Origin: CAYQUC01 sp964420605
GTDB lineage: Bacteria > Pseudomonadota > Gammaproteobacteria > UBA6429 > Thiohalophilaceae
DNA length: 13,774 nt
Assembly (NCBI GenBank): GCA_964420605.1
Contig: CAYQUC010000091.1
Location: 1-13,774 of the forward strand
Direction: 5' to 3'
Shown here piece after piece: positions 1 through 7,321 of this stretch. The number at the start of each line of letters is the position of its first letter. Position 1 is the first letter of the stretch. The notes beneath the pieces are model-generated. The model was not told the origin of the DNA, searched no databases, and was given only the letters and a program-made list of their open reading frames with translations. The translations under genes and the position numbers were made by a program.

Positions 1-122
1 GTGGCATAAAAACCCCATGTCCACCAAGTTGGTAATGGATTATTAAATTCCTGTATATCACCATCCCAGGCATGACCGGTTGTTTGTGCCGCTGATTTCG
101 AGCTTTTAGTTTTATCTACCAT
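1..122 (-). CDS. ccoP: cbb3-type cytochrome c oxidase subunit III, N-terminal part (runs off the window)
   Basis: Only the first 40 codons are present; the rest lies beyond the left edge. The start is ATG at 122, 13 bases after the ccoQ stop, with only a weak AG-rich ribosome binding site. The peptide begins MVDKTKSSKSAAQTTGHAWD and continues with a DGDIQEFNNPLPTWW stretch at about residues 20-34. This G-H-x-W-D-G-D-I-x-E-x-N-N-P-L-P-x-W-W signature is typical of the CcoP N-terminus just before its first membrane helix. CcoP is the diheme c-type subunit that passes electrons to CcoO and CcoN; its two CxxCH motifs would lie outside the window. Fourth position in ccoNOQP supports the call. Confidence 0.93.
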   Translation of the reverse strand, partial: MVDKTKSSKSAAQTTGHAWDGDIQEFNNPLPTWWTWGFYA

Positions 123-135
123 AATTTTTTACTTA

Positions 136-345
136 CTATTTAGTGTTGTCTTCAGAATCATTTTCAGTTTTATTCTCATCGTCATCATGTTGAAACGGAA
201 TATTTTTATATGATTCCAGTCTGGAACTGCGTTTTTTATTACTGTAAACATAATAAATCAGCAAAACAAAAGTAACGAAGAATAATACCAAAACAAAAGG
301 TTTGGTATATTCCATGTTTGTTAACCAACTAATTAGTTCACTCAT
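136..345 (-). CDS. ccoQ: cbb3-type cytochrome c oxidase subunit IV (CcoQ/FixQ)
   Basis: This 69-residue protein has one predicted membrane helix (about residues 17-34). A basic stretch NKKRSSRLESYKNIPF and a strongly acidic tail rich in D, E and N follow. The helix, basic segment and short acidic end match CcoQ/FixQ, the small subunit that helps stabilise the cbb3 complex. It lies between ccoO and ccoP, 5 bases after the ccoO stop. An AGGTAA ribosome binding site overlapping that stop supports ATG at 345. A second Met at residue 11 would give a product closer to the usual CcoQ length, so the start is slightly uncertain. The acidic tail makes this somewhat longer than many CcoQ proteins. Confidence 0.88.
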   Translation of the reverse strand: MSELISWLTNMEYTKPFVLVLFFVTFVLLIYYVYSNKKRSSRLESYKNIPFQHDDDENKTENDSEDNTK

Positions 346-350
346 GACGA

Positions 351-1100
351 TTACCTAAATTTAGCAAAATGCCCATCATCAAACTTCTTAAAATCAACCA
401 TCGTACCGAGAATCTGTAAGTAAGACACTAGAGCATCCATTTCAGTTATATCATCTCGATTACCATCATAGTTACCTTCTGCAGCCTGACGAATCAGATT
501 ATTTTCAGCGTTGTTTATATCCAACCACTGAGCAACCTCTTTTCCAAATCGTTCGGTGTTATTATCAAACTCTGATTTTCGTTCAGAGTAAGGCACATCA
601 ACCATTTTTAATGAACGCATTCGATCCGCTATGTCTTTGTACTCTAGTTTGTTTTTTAACAACCACGGGTAGTTCGGCATTATTGAATCAGGCATAACTG
701 AACGTGGTTTATCTAAATGCTGCACATGCCATTGATTTGAGTATTTTTTACCAACCCGAGCCAAATCTGGTCCAGTACGTTTCGAGCCCCATTGAAATGG
801 ATGATCATACTGAGACTCAGCCGCTAAAGAATAATGGCCATAACGCAAAGCTTCATCTCGGAAAGGTCGAATCATTTGTGAATGACACAAATAACAGCCT
901 TCACGCTGGTATATATCTCGGCCTAATAACTCCAAAGGAGTGTAAGGTCGAATGGTTTCTTTGCCTTGATATTTAACTTCTTCGATTGTGTCTTCAATAA
1001 AGTACAACGGCACAATTTCGACTAAACCACCAAGACTAATAACAAATAAGGTTAAGATAATAAGTAACCCTGAATTTGTTTCTATCTGTTCATGCTTCAT
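351..1100 (-). CDS. ccoO: cbb3-type cytochrome c oxidase subunit II, monoheme c
   Basis: The 249-residue protein has an N-terminal membrane anchor (about residues 11-32), which doubles as an uncleaved signal, and a periplasmic cytochrome c domain. The heme c site is CYLCH (C69, C72, H73) within the CcoO signature GRDIYQREGCYLCHSQMIRPF. The likely axial methionine is M141 in MPNYPWL. MDALVSYLQ-LGT near residues 221-232 is the usual CcoO C-terminal motif. CcoO receives electrons from CcoP and delivers them to CcoN. Length is near the upper end for the family. It starts 35 bases after ccoN with an AGGA ribosome binding site and is almost certainly co-transcribed with ccoN, ccoQ and ccoP. Confidence 0.97.
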   Translation of the reverse strand: MKHEQIETNSGLLIILTLFVISLGGLVEIVPLYFIEDTIEEVKYQGKETIRPYTPLELLGRDIYQREGCYLCHSQMIRPFRDEALRYGHYSLAAESQYDHPFQWGSKRTGPDLARVGKKYSNQWHVQHLDKPRSVMPDSIMPNYPWLLKNKLEYKDIADRMRSLKMVDVPYSERKSEFDNNTERFGKEVAQWLDINNAENNLIRQAAEGNYDGNRDDITEMDALVSYLQILGTMVDFKKFDDGHFAKFR

Positions 1101-1135
1101 TTAATTTTTCCTACTGTTACATGCTCAATAATTAT

Positions 1136-2590
1136 TTAAGCTCGTGCTAACTTTGCAGCAATTTTTGCTTCTACTGCGGCCTGTTCACGTTTTGCTGTAC
1201 GAATAGTCATGAACACGTTAAACGCCATGATAATCATCCCCATGACAAATAACAGTCCTCCTAATGTTCGTATTATATAAGGAACATGAACGAACCGAAC
1301 GGCTTCAATAAAGGTGTAATTTAAATTACCAAATACATCAAAAGCACGAAGCATTAAACCTTGACCAATACCCGCAACCCAAAGTGCGCTAATGTAAAGC
1401 ACAACACCCAAGGTACCAAGCCAGAAATGTACAAAAATTAATTTCTCACTGTACATTTTAGTGTCCCATAAACGAGGGATTAAATGATAAAACGATCCAA
1501 AGGTAATAAACGCAACCCAACCTAAAGCACCAGAATGCACATGACCAATAGTCCAGTCAGTGTAATGTGATAAGGCATTAACACTTTTCAGCGCCATTAA
1601 TGGCCCTTCAAATGTTGACATACCATAGAAAGATAACGCGACAATCATAAAGCGAATAACGGGATCAGAACGTAATTTATCCCAAGCACCAGATAAAGTC
1701 ATGATGCCATTAATCATCCCACCCCATGAAGGCAACAGTAATAAAATAGAGAACGTTGCTGCTAATGTTGAAGTCCAATCAGGTAATGCGGTCCAATGCA
1801 AATGATGCGCACCAACCCACATATATAAGAATGATAATGCCCAAAAATGGATAATCGATAAACGGTACGAATACACTGGTCGACCCGCTTGTTTAGGAAC
1901 AAAATAGTACATCATCCCTAAAAATGCCGCAGTTAAGAAAAAGCCCACTGCATTATGACCGTACCACCACTGTGTCATTGCATCCTGAACACCGGCATGT
2001 AAACTGTAAGATTTTAAAGAAAACAATCCAACTGGAACTTCCATGTTGTTAAAGATGTGTAAAATTGCTGTCGCTAGAATAAATGCAATAAAAAACCAGT
2101 TAGCAACATAGATATGAGGTTGTGAACGTTTACGTAAGGTCATAACATAGACAACTAAATAAGCAACCCAAGTAATGGTAATCAATATATCGATAGGCCA
2201 AACCATTTCAGCATATTCACGGGCCTGTGTGTAACCCGCCATATAAGAAATGGCTGCTAAAGTAACTGCAATCTGCCAGCCCCAAAAAGTAAAATTCGCC
2301 AAACCAGTATGCGCCAAACGAACCTGACAGGTCCGCTGAACCACATAATACGATGTTGCAAATAATGCACTACCGCCAAACCCAAATATAACCAAGGTTG
2401 TATGAACAGGACGTAAACGACCAAAGGTAATATAAGGGATATCAAAATTCAAAAATGGCCAGGTTAGTTCTGATGCGATATAAACACCTATCGACATACC
2501 AATAACACCCCAAATAACGGACATTATTGTAAACCGTTTAACAATATCGTAATTGTACTTCTCGACTGGACGCCCTGTATCTGCGGACAT
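1136..2590 (-). CDS. ccoN: cbb3-type cytochrome c oxidase subunit I (catalytic)
   Basis: This is the 484-residue catalytic subunit of the C-type heme-copper oxidase, which reduces oxygen to water and pumps protons at low oxygen tension. Visible ligands are H63 (RPVHTT, low-spin heme b), H212 (WWYGHNAVGF, CuB), H262 and H263 (GAHHLH, CuB), and H350 and H352 (WTIGHVHSGALGW, heme b3 and heme b). Y256 in SFLYMWVG is the helix VII tyrosine that C-family enzymes cross-link to the CuB histidine. E328 in STFEGPLMALKSVN is the conserved buried glutamate. About twelve hydrophobic segments are seen. The start has a good GAGGT ribosome binding site. It is first in ccoNOQP, with an FNR-type site about 160 bases upstream. 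Confidence 0.98.
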   Translation of the reverse strand: MSADTGRPVEKYNYDIVKRFTIMSVIWGVIGMSIGVYIASELTWPFLNFDIPYITFGRLRPVHTTLVIFGFGGSALFATSYYVVQRTCQVRLAHTGLANFTFWGWQIAVTLAAISYMAGYTQAREYAEMVWPIDILITITWVAYLVVYVMTLRKRSQPHIYVANWFFIAFILATAILHIFNNMEVPVGLFSLKSYSLHAGVQDAMTQWWYGHNAVGFFLTAAFLGMMYYFVPKQAGRPVYSYRLSIIHFWALSFLYMWVGAHHLHWTALPDWTSTLAATFSILLLLPSWGGMINGIMTLSGAWDKLRSDPVIRFMIVALSFYGMSTFEGPLMALKSVNALSHYTDWTIGHVHSGALGWVAFITFGSFYHLIPRLWDTKMYSEKLIFVHFWLGTLGVVLYISALWVAGIGQGLMLRAFDVFGNLNYTFIEAVRFVHVPYIIRTLGGLLFVMGMIIMAFNVFMTIRTAKREQAAVEAKIAAKLARA

Positions 2591-3287
2591 GTTCTACCTC
2601 ATAAATTGTGGTTCTAAATCTTATTTAAACTAAGATATCGTAAAAGTGTTAAATAACTGTGGAATCGATATATTATTATATGCTAATATTTTGATGATTA
2701 TACAGTAATTGCAATATGAAAGAATAGTGTTAACTATTAATTTACTGATTAAAATCAATTTAACAAATAATTATACTATAGCCTCTACAAATTAAATCAC
2801 CAGAATTGTCACCAAATAGTTAACTCTCAACTCATTCGATACGAAATTTTCGGGCACTTTCTTGGCTTAAAGTACTAATTTAGACTATTATAGAATAACA
2901 AAATTAGTGTATTTTACAGCTCTATTACCTCAGCGAAAATATCGATTTTTTTTTAAATAAAACAAGTAATTCACTTTAAACTCGTTTGTTCCTAACAACA
3001 TTTCATCGCTACAGTTATTCATTTCAATATCCAAAGTTGTAATCGCGGCCTATTTACTAATTCTCAACGCCGATACCGATATTCAAACTTAAATAAACGA
3101 CAACATTATCGAAATAATCCAGTTTTTACAGGTTTAAAAACACATTTCGTATGCCACACCATTAGCTTCGGGAAATGGATATTCTTCAACTAAATTTAAA
3201 ACCAGCGGCACAATATTTAAAGTATGAATAACATCTATAGCGGATTACACCGAGACTTCAACTGACAGTAGTACCCGAACAGCATAA
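2591..3287. other. Long AT-rich intergenic region
   Basis: About 700 bases with no convincing open reading frame on either strand. The part next to ccoN holds the FNR-type site and presumably the ccoNOQP promoter. From about 2770 to 3220 I see no repeat, RNA gene or intact coding signal. From about 3222 a plus-strand frame reads short stretches rich in S, T and D (for example ETSTDSSTRTA) up to a TAA at 3285, in the same frame as the open segment that follows. This suggests that at least the last 60 bases are decayed coding sequence. Confidence 0.6.
2745..2758 (-). promoter_or_regulatory. FNR/Anr-type binding site upstream of ccoNOQP
   Basis: On the minus strand the site reads TTGATTTTAATCAG, matching 9 of 10 fixed positions of the FNR/Anr consensus TTGAT-N4-ATCAA. 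Its centre is about 161 bases before the ccoN start. A -10-like TATTCT lies about 30 bases downstream at 2721-2726 and a CATATT at 2713-2718. That is close to the geometry of a class II FNR-activated promoter, in which the site is centred near -41.5. Oxygen-sensing FNR/Anr activation of ccoNOQP is well established in proteobacteria. The site is seen directly; the transcription start and regulator are inferred. Confidence 0.75.
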
Positions 3288-3500
3288 TTCGGTGGCACCA
3301 ATAATAATATTGTAAATGCCTATATACTAATATTTAACGGTGGTGCAACACTGACGGATACTAATATGAGTTTTAGCGATAATGCTGATATTAATTTAGT
3401 CGATAATTTGCAGTCTATTGACTTTAATATTGATGGGGTAGCCGGATCACCAGCGATAGATACGACAGCTGATACAAGCATAAACTGGGTCTACAGTTGA
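3288..3500 (+). pseudogene. Remnant of a secreted beta-helix / GSPAID-type surface protein
   Basis: A 70-codon open segment runs from just after a TAA (3285-3287) to a TGA at 3498-3500, with no start codon near its beginning. The peptide is rich in N, D, T and I, with short alternating hydrophobic stretches (NNNIVNAYILIFNGGATLTD, then SFSDNADINLVDN). It ends with DGVAGSPAIDTTADTSINW. Asn-rich repeats followed by GSPAID are characteristic of the C-terminal part of parallel beta-helix proteins of the choice-of-anchor Q kind. The missing start, the in-frame stop just upstream and the lack of a ribosome binding site argue for a decayed gene end. A short real gene starting at the internal ATG (3367) cannot be excluded but is unlikely. 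Confidence 0.5.
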
Positions 3501-3597
3501 ATGACAGTAATTGTAAAGCCCTTATTAAAAATCCAGACAGAAATACATTTTGTTTTGGTTATTCAACTAATGCCACAATTAAAAAACTGTATTTTAC

Positions 3598-3975
3598 TTA
3601 TTGTAATCGCCTTGCCTTGTTATACCAGTAATACGCCTTATTATAATCTTGTTTAACTCCCTGACCTTTGCTGTACATAACACCTAATGATCGTTGAGCA
3701 TGGCTATTACCTTGTTTAGCAGCACTATGAAACCAATTGACCGCCTGAGTGTAATCTTGTTTTACGCCTCGACCACGATAATACATTGAACCCAAACAAT
3801 TTTGAGCTTGATTATTACCTTTTGAAGCAGATTTATGATACCAATCAGTTGCTTGTTCAAAATTTTGTTTTACGCCACGACCTTTGCGATACATCACAGC
3901 AAGATTATATTGCACACCCGCAAGACATAAGTTAAAAACTTTATTTGGCGAAAAAACTTCTTTGAGTATTGGCAT
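3598..3975 (-). CDS. Short Sel1-repeat (TPR-like) protein
   Basis: The 125-residue protein consists almost wholly of three tandem 36-residue Sel1 repeats (about residues 19-54, 55-90 and 91-125). Each carries the pattern A-x-x-x-L-G-x-M-Y-x-x-G-x-G-V-K-Q-D-Y-x-x-A-x-x-W-Y/F. Sel1 repeats form paired helices that act as protein-binding scaffolds. The partner here is unknown. The first 18 residues are unrelated, and there is no cleavable signal peptide, although many Sel1 proteins are exported. A TGA lies four codons upstream of ATG 3975, so no longer start is possible, and no Shine-Dalgarno is visible. It may be a small functional protein or the 3' end of a once longer gene. Confidence 0.72.
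   Translation of the reverse strand: MPILKEVFSPNKVFNLCLAGVQYNLAVMYRKGRGVKQNFEQATDWYHKSASKGNNQAQNCLGSMYYRGRGVKQDYTQAVNWFHSAAKQGNSHAQRSLGVMYSKGQGVKQDYNKAYYWYNKARRLQ
3640..3965 (-). repeat. Three 108-bp tandem coding repeats
   Basis: The Sel1 repeats remain visible at DNA level. Related stretches beginning gtttaactcc (3651), gttttacgcc (3759) and gttttacgcc (3867) recur exactly every 108 bases. Between them the copies have diverged at many positions, so this is an old duplication or a constrained protein repeat. The boundaries are approximate. Confidence 0.7.
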
Positions 3976-4115
3976 AATTAAGAGTCATCAATTGTAACAA
4001 AAACTATCCACCCTAAATTTAATAGAATACATCACAATCAGCAATGACTTTTTGTTCCAATTTACTATCTTTTCGTAACATTTTAACAGCTAACTATTTA
4101 TAGTTAAATGATATT

Positions 4116-4132
4116 AAACTTATGTTAAGTTT
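4116..4132 (-). terminator. Possible weak terminator after the AraC-family gene
   Basis: AAACTTA-TGT-TAAGTTT is a perfect 7-bp inverted repeat with a 3-base loop, starting within the stop codon of the AraC-family gene. It is AT-rich and no strong uridine tract follows in the minus direction, so its terminating strength is doubtful. A second AT-rich hairpin lies just beyond at 4091-4106. Confidence 0.35.
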
Positions 4133-5163
4133 CAACTCCGATATGAACTAGGCGATGTACCGGTTAATCGTTTAAACGAACGATGAAATGCACTTGAATT
4201 AGAATAACCTAACAATAAAGAAATATCATCAATGGACATGGATGAGTTTCGCAAATACACTTGAGCCATGTTTTTTCTAAAATCGTCGAGTAGATTAGAA
4301 TAACTAGTACCAACGTCCAGTAGTTTTCTATGCAGTGTTTGCCTGCTTATGTTAAGTTTATCGGCTACTTGAGTAATAGTAGGCTTGCCGTTCTTAATTT
4401 CTTCTTTTAAAATCTGCAAAACCTTATCTTCAATATCATTTGAAATTCCTATATTCTTTAATGCTGTTTCAGCAATTGATGAAATTAATTCATGCAATTT
4501 TGAATCTTCAGTATATACTTGCTTCAAATCCATTAGTTCAGAATCAAAAATCATCAGGTTTTGTGAACAACCAAAAATACATTCAGTTTGAAAAATTCGA
4601 CTATATTCTTCGTAATAAAATGGTTTTAAATGTTTTAATAACATTTTCGTTGGAGATACATCAACACCAGTAGTTGCTCTCACTCTGTTTAACATTATTG
4701 AAAACGTAAACTCAACCGATTCACGCGAAAATTCGATTGAATTACAACTCAAATTAGAAGCATCAATTAACTCAAGACTCGACTTAACATCACCAACAGT
4801 AAATTTAAATTCAGAACTTGGATGGATAAGTATTGAAAAATATTTTTCGAGTTTTTTAAAAGAATCAGATATTGTATGGCTAGTAGTACAAATATAATCG
4901 AGAACACCAAACTCACCAAACGGCATTGTTTCACCAGAAACTAGTGCTAAAGCAGGATTAGGATCAAACTTTCTAACAAAATCTCGAACAGCAATCGCTT
5001 TTTCAGAGCATGTCATTGCCAAAACATCATTCATCTGATCCGGTTTAATCTCCAAAATAGCAAACATTTCTGAAACATTAATACCGCTTAATTGCGCTGC
5101 TGAGAATAACCACCGAAGATTACTTAAAGGTATGCGAGCCTCACTATCCATGTAAAATACCAT
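4132..5163 (-). CDS. AraC-family transcriptional regulator with an N-terminal sensor domain
   Basis: The product is about 343 residues. The N-terminal two thirds resemble the ligand-binding domain of OruR/ArgR-type AraC regulators, with signature MPFGEFGVLDYICTTSHTISDSFKKLEKYF at about residues 80-109. The C-terminal 85 residues are an AraC DNA-binding domain. Its first helix-turn-helix is ITQVADKLNISRQTLHRKL (about 263-281). The second is SIDDISLLLGYSNSSAFHRSFKRLTG, ending in the family motif TSPSSYR. It sits after ctaB in the same orientation but is separated by a terminator-like palindrome, so it probably has its own promoter. Target and effector are unknown; nothing links it to the oxidases except position. 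The start is ambiguous: ATG 5163 and ATG 5151 both lack a strong Shine-Dalgarno. Confidence 0.92.
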   Translation of the reverse strand: MVFYMDSEARIPLSNLRWLFSAAQLSGINVSEMFAILEIKPDQMNDVLAMTCSEKAIAVRDFVRKFDPNPALALVSGETMPFGEFGVLDYICTTSHTISDSFKKLEKYFSILIHPSSEFKFTVGDVKSSLELIDASNLSCNSIEFSRESVEFTFSIMLNRVRATTGVDVSPTKMLLKHLKPFYYEEYSRIFQTECIFGCSQNLMIFDSELMDLKQVYTEDSKLHELISSIAETALKNIGISNDIEDKVLQILKEEIKNGKPTITQVADKLNISRQTLHRKLLDVGTSYSNLLDDFRKNMAQVYLRNSSMSIDDISLLLGYSNSSAFHRSFKRLTGTSPSSYRS

Positions 5164-5171
5164 CAAAGTCT

Positions 5172-5189
5172 GTTAATTATGCTATTAAC
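5172..5189. promoter_or_regulatory. Inverted repeat upstream of the AraC-family gene
   Basis: GTTAAT-TATGCT-ATTAAC is a perfect 6-bp inverted repeat with a 6-base centre, 8 bases before the ATG at 5163. It could be an autoregulatory operator or a 5'-leader hairpin. In AT-rich DNA a repeat this short can arise by chance, so the call is tentative. Confidence 0.3.
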
Positions 5190-5238
5190 TTACGATGTAT
5201 TTTTACCATTTTGATAATTAATAAGCAAATAAATATCT

Positions 5239-5258
5239 AAAAGGGCTCTGACCCCTTT
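5239..5258 (-). terminator. Palindrome at the ctaB 3' end; likely terminator, REP-like sequence
   Basis: In the minus direction the sequence AAAGGGGTCAGAGCCCTTTT begins inside the ctaB stop codon. It forms the stem AAAGGG/CCCTTT with a 7-base centre, followed by a short T-run. It sits where a terminator for SURF1-ctaB would be expected. From memory, GGGGTCAGAGCCC-like palindromes recur in many copies in some gammaproteobacterial genomes, in places near REP-associated transposase genes. A repetitive-element origin is therefore possible but cannot be judged from one copy. Confidence 0.55.
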
Positions 5259-6174
5259 AAAATAATTTTATTATATAAACACTGTAATGGTCGATTAATA
5301 ACGCTGAAAAAATTAGCATTAAATACACAATAGAAAAACCAAATGTTTGCATGGCGATTTTACCGTCGTTGCCGGCGTGTAGTTTAATTGCGTAACCTAA
5401 GAATATTAATCCTAAAATAACCGCGCTGATTAAATAAAACATGCCGCTCATTCCTGATAAAAATGGCAAGACGGAAACCAGTAATAATAAAATGGTATAA
5501 AGTAATACGTGTAATCGGGTGAACTTTATGCCGTGTGTTACGGGTAACATAGGAATATCAACTTTGGCATATTCATCACGGCGGTGAATTGCAAGAGCCC
5601 AAAAATGAGGTGGTGTCCATGCGAAAATAATCAGGAATAATAATAAACTGTTTGGATCAATTGAGCCCGTCACCGCAACCCAGCCTAATACCGGTGGTGC
5701 TGCACCGGCTGCGCCACCTATCACGATATTTTGTGGCGTTGCACGTTTTAGAAACATGGTATAAACCACAGCGTATCCAATTAAAGAAGCAAATGTGAGT
5801 GCCGCCGTTAATAAGTTAACAAACACGATAAGTAATAGCATCGCAAATAATCCAAGACTAATAGCAAATACCAGCGCTTGGGTGTTTGTCATGCTACCGG
5901 TTGGTAATGGCCGGTCACTAGTACGCTTCATTATCGCGTCCACTTTTCTGTCTACTAACTGATTTATTGCAGCGGCCGATGCGGCAGCAAAGCCAATACC
6001 AAAACTACCAAAAATTAATACATCAAATGGCACCATGCCTGGAGTTGCTAAAAACATACCAATAATAGCGGTAAATACAATCAACATGACTACTCGCGGT
6101 TTACAAAGCTCGTAATAATCATTTAACTGTTCAGTTAAATTGTTTATTTTGATCATGTAGGTGGTAGCTGACAT
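5257..6174 (-). CDS. ctaB: Protoheme IX farnesyltransferase (heme O synthase)
   Basis: This 305-residue membrane protein belongs to the UbiA prenyltransferase family and has about nine hydrophobic segments. It adds a farnesyl group to protoheme to make heme O, the substrate of CtaA. The first aspartate-rich motif is N71-QLV-D75-RKV-D79, followed by MKRTSDRPLPTG. The second is HRRDEYAKVDIPMLP, with D200 and D206. YYELCKPRVVML at about 20-31 is the standard start of the family core, and WTPPHFWALAI is also conserved. The start has an AGGAG site 7 bases upstream. It lies 87 bases after ctaA in the same unit. It could equally be named cyoE, but the aa3-type context favours ctaB. Confidence 0.97.
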   Translation of the reverse strand: MSATTYMIKINNLTEQLNDYYELCKPRVVMLIVFTAIIGMFLATPGMVPFDVLIFGSFGIGFAAASAAAINQLVDRKVDAIMKRTSDRPLPTGSMTNTQALVFAISLGLFAMLLLIVFVNLLTAALTFASLIGYAVVYTMFLKRATPQNIVIGGAAGAAPPVLGWVAVTGSIDPNSLLLFLIIFAWTPPHFWALAIHRRDEYAKVDIPMLPVTHGIKFTRLHVLLYTILLLLVSVLPFLSGMSGMFYLISAVILGLIFLGYAIKLHAGNDGKIAMQTFGFSIVYLMLIFSALLIDHYSVYIIKLF

Positions 6175-6261
6175 TTAAATTCTCCTAAAGCATTATCATT
6201 TGGTACATATTGTTCTAAAACAAATTTGGTAAATTAATTGTTTATACTCGTTTTTTACTTT

Positions 6262-7293
6262 TTATATTACTTTATCTAACGAGTTTGGGCGTAATGCATG
6301 ATTAGTTAACACCATGCTTAACAATAATATTGCTCCAATAGCATTATGCGCCACAGCAACAAATAACGGAAGCGATAACACGACATTGGAAATTCCTAAT
6401 GTTATCTGCACAACTAATAGCAATAATAGTAGTAGGCCTATTTTTTTTGTTATTGGTTCTAGTTTTAGCGTTAGTAATTTAAATAATAGAAAACCAACAA
6501 CCAAAAGTGTTATTGCTGCGCCTAAACGATGCATTACATGAATGGTTACATTAGCATCATTATTCAGCACCCCACCCTCATAATCTTTGCGACCGTCGCT
6601 AAGTCCCTGCCATGGAACAAAGGCTTCGCTAAAGTTTAAATCAGGCAGCCATTGATTCTGACAGGTTGGAAAGTCGGGACAACTCAAGGCTGCATAATTC
6701 GCACTAGTCCAACCACCTAAGCTTATTTGAACTACGACTACAACTAAAGCGATTATTGCTAGGCGTTTAATAGGTTTAAGACTAAGCTCAGTACTGAGCT
6801 TAGTCGTCATCACACCACTGTAACGTAGTAACTGCCAAACCAGTAAACTGATAATACTCATGCCGCCCAGTAAATGCCCCATTACTATAATGGGTTTTAG
6901 TAACAGTGTTACAGTCCACATTCCCAACAGACCTTGAAAAATCACTAATGCGACTAATAGAACCGGAATGGTAATTGGCTGTGTTGGTTCTTTTCGGCGT
7001 TTTATCGCTATAACGGCCATGATCACAATCACTAAACCCAGAGTAGATGCAAAGTAACGATGGATCATTTCTTTCCATGCTTTAGCCGCTTCAACGGGAC
7101 GATCTGGATAGGCTTGATTTGCTTTAGCAACATCAGTTGCATGTTCTGGGACTCCAATATGGCCATAACAAACTGGCCAATCGGGGCAACCGAGACCAGC
7201 ATCCGATAATCGAGTGTATGCGCCGAGAACAATAACCACCAATGCTAATAACACTGCAAATAAATTTAGATTGATGAACAACCGACTTTTCAT
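6262..7293 (-). CDS. ctaA: Heme A synthase (COX15/CtaA family)
   Basis: The 343-residue protein has eight likely membrane helices in two homologous halves. It oxidises the C8 methyl group of heme O to a formyl group, yielding heme A for CtaD. The four conserved heme-binding histidines are visible: H78 (EMIHRY), H140 (MGHLLGG), H255 (HVMHRLGA) and H316 (AVAHNAIG). Two cysteine pairs occur in the periplasmic loops, C36/C42 (LGCPDWPVCYG) and C205/C211 (LSCPDFPTCQ), as in family members with redox-active or structural disulfides. LGAYTRLSDAGLGCPDWP is the classic family motif. A TAGGT ribosome binding site precedes ATG 7293. It lies between the Sco-like gene and ctaB. Confidence 0.97.
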   Translation of the reverse strand: MKSRLFINLNLFAVLLALVVIVLGAYTRLSDAGLGCPDWPVCYGHIGVPEHATDVAKANQAYPDRPVEAAKAWKEMIHRYFASTLGLVIVIMAVIAIKRRKEPTQPITIPVLLVALVIFQGLLGMWTVTLLLKPIIVMGHLLGGMSIISLLVWQLLRYSGVMTTKLSTELSLKPIKRLAIIALVVVVVQISLGGWTSANYAALSCPDFPTCQNQWLPDLNFSEAFVPWQGLSDGRKDYEGGVLNNDANVTIHVMHRLGAAITLLVVGFLLFKLLTLKLEPITKKIGLLLLLLLVVQITLGISNVVLSLPLFVAVAHNAIGAILLLSMVLTNHALRPNSLDKVI

Positions 7294-7321
7294 ATTTCAG
7301 ACCTACTGTATTAACTTGTTA

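Noticed and set aside
704..976. Plus-strand 90-codon open frame inside ccoO
   Set aside because: Antisense shadow over the heme-binding region of ccoO; no family motif or start signal.
4091..4106. TAACTAT-TT-ATAGTTA hairpin
   Set aside because: Entirely AT-rich with a two-base loop and no U-tract; expected by chance in DNA of this composition, so not listed as a separate terminator.
2591..5256. Search for an insertion sequence or integrated element in the accessory interval
   Set aside because: No transposase or integrase reading frame, no flanking direct repeats and no terminal inverted repeats could be seen.
6800..7078. Minus-strand 92-codon frame inside ctaA
   Set aside because: Out-of-frame shadow of ctaA, whose own frame holds all four heme-binding histidines.
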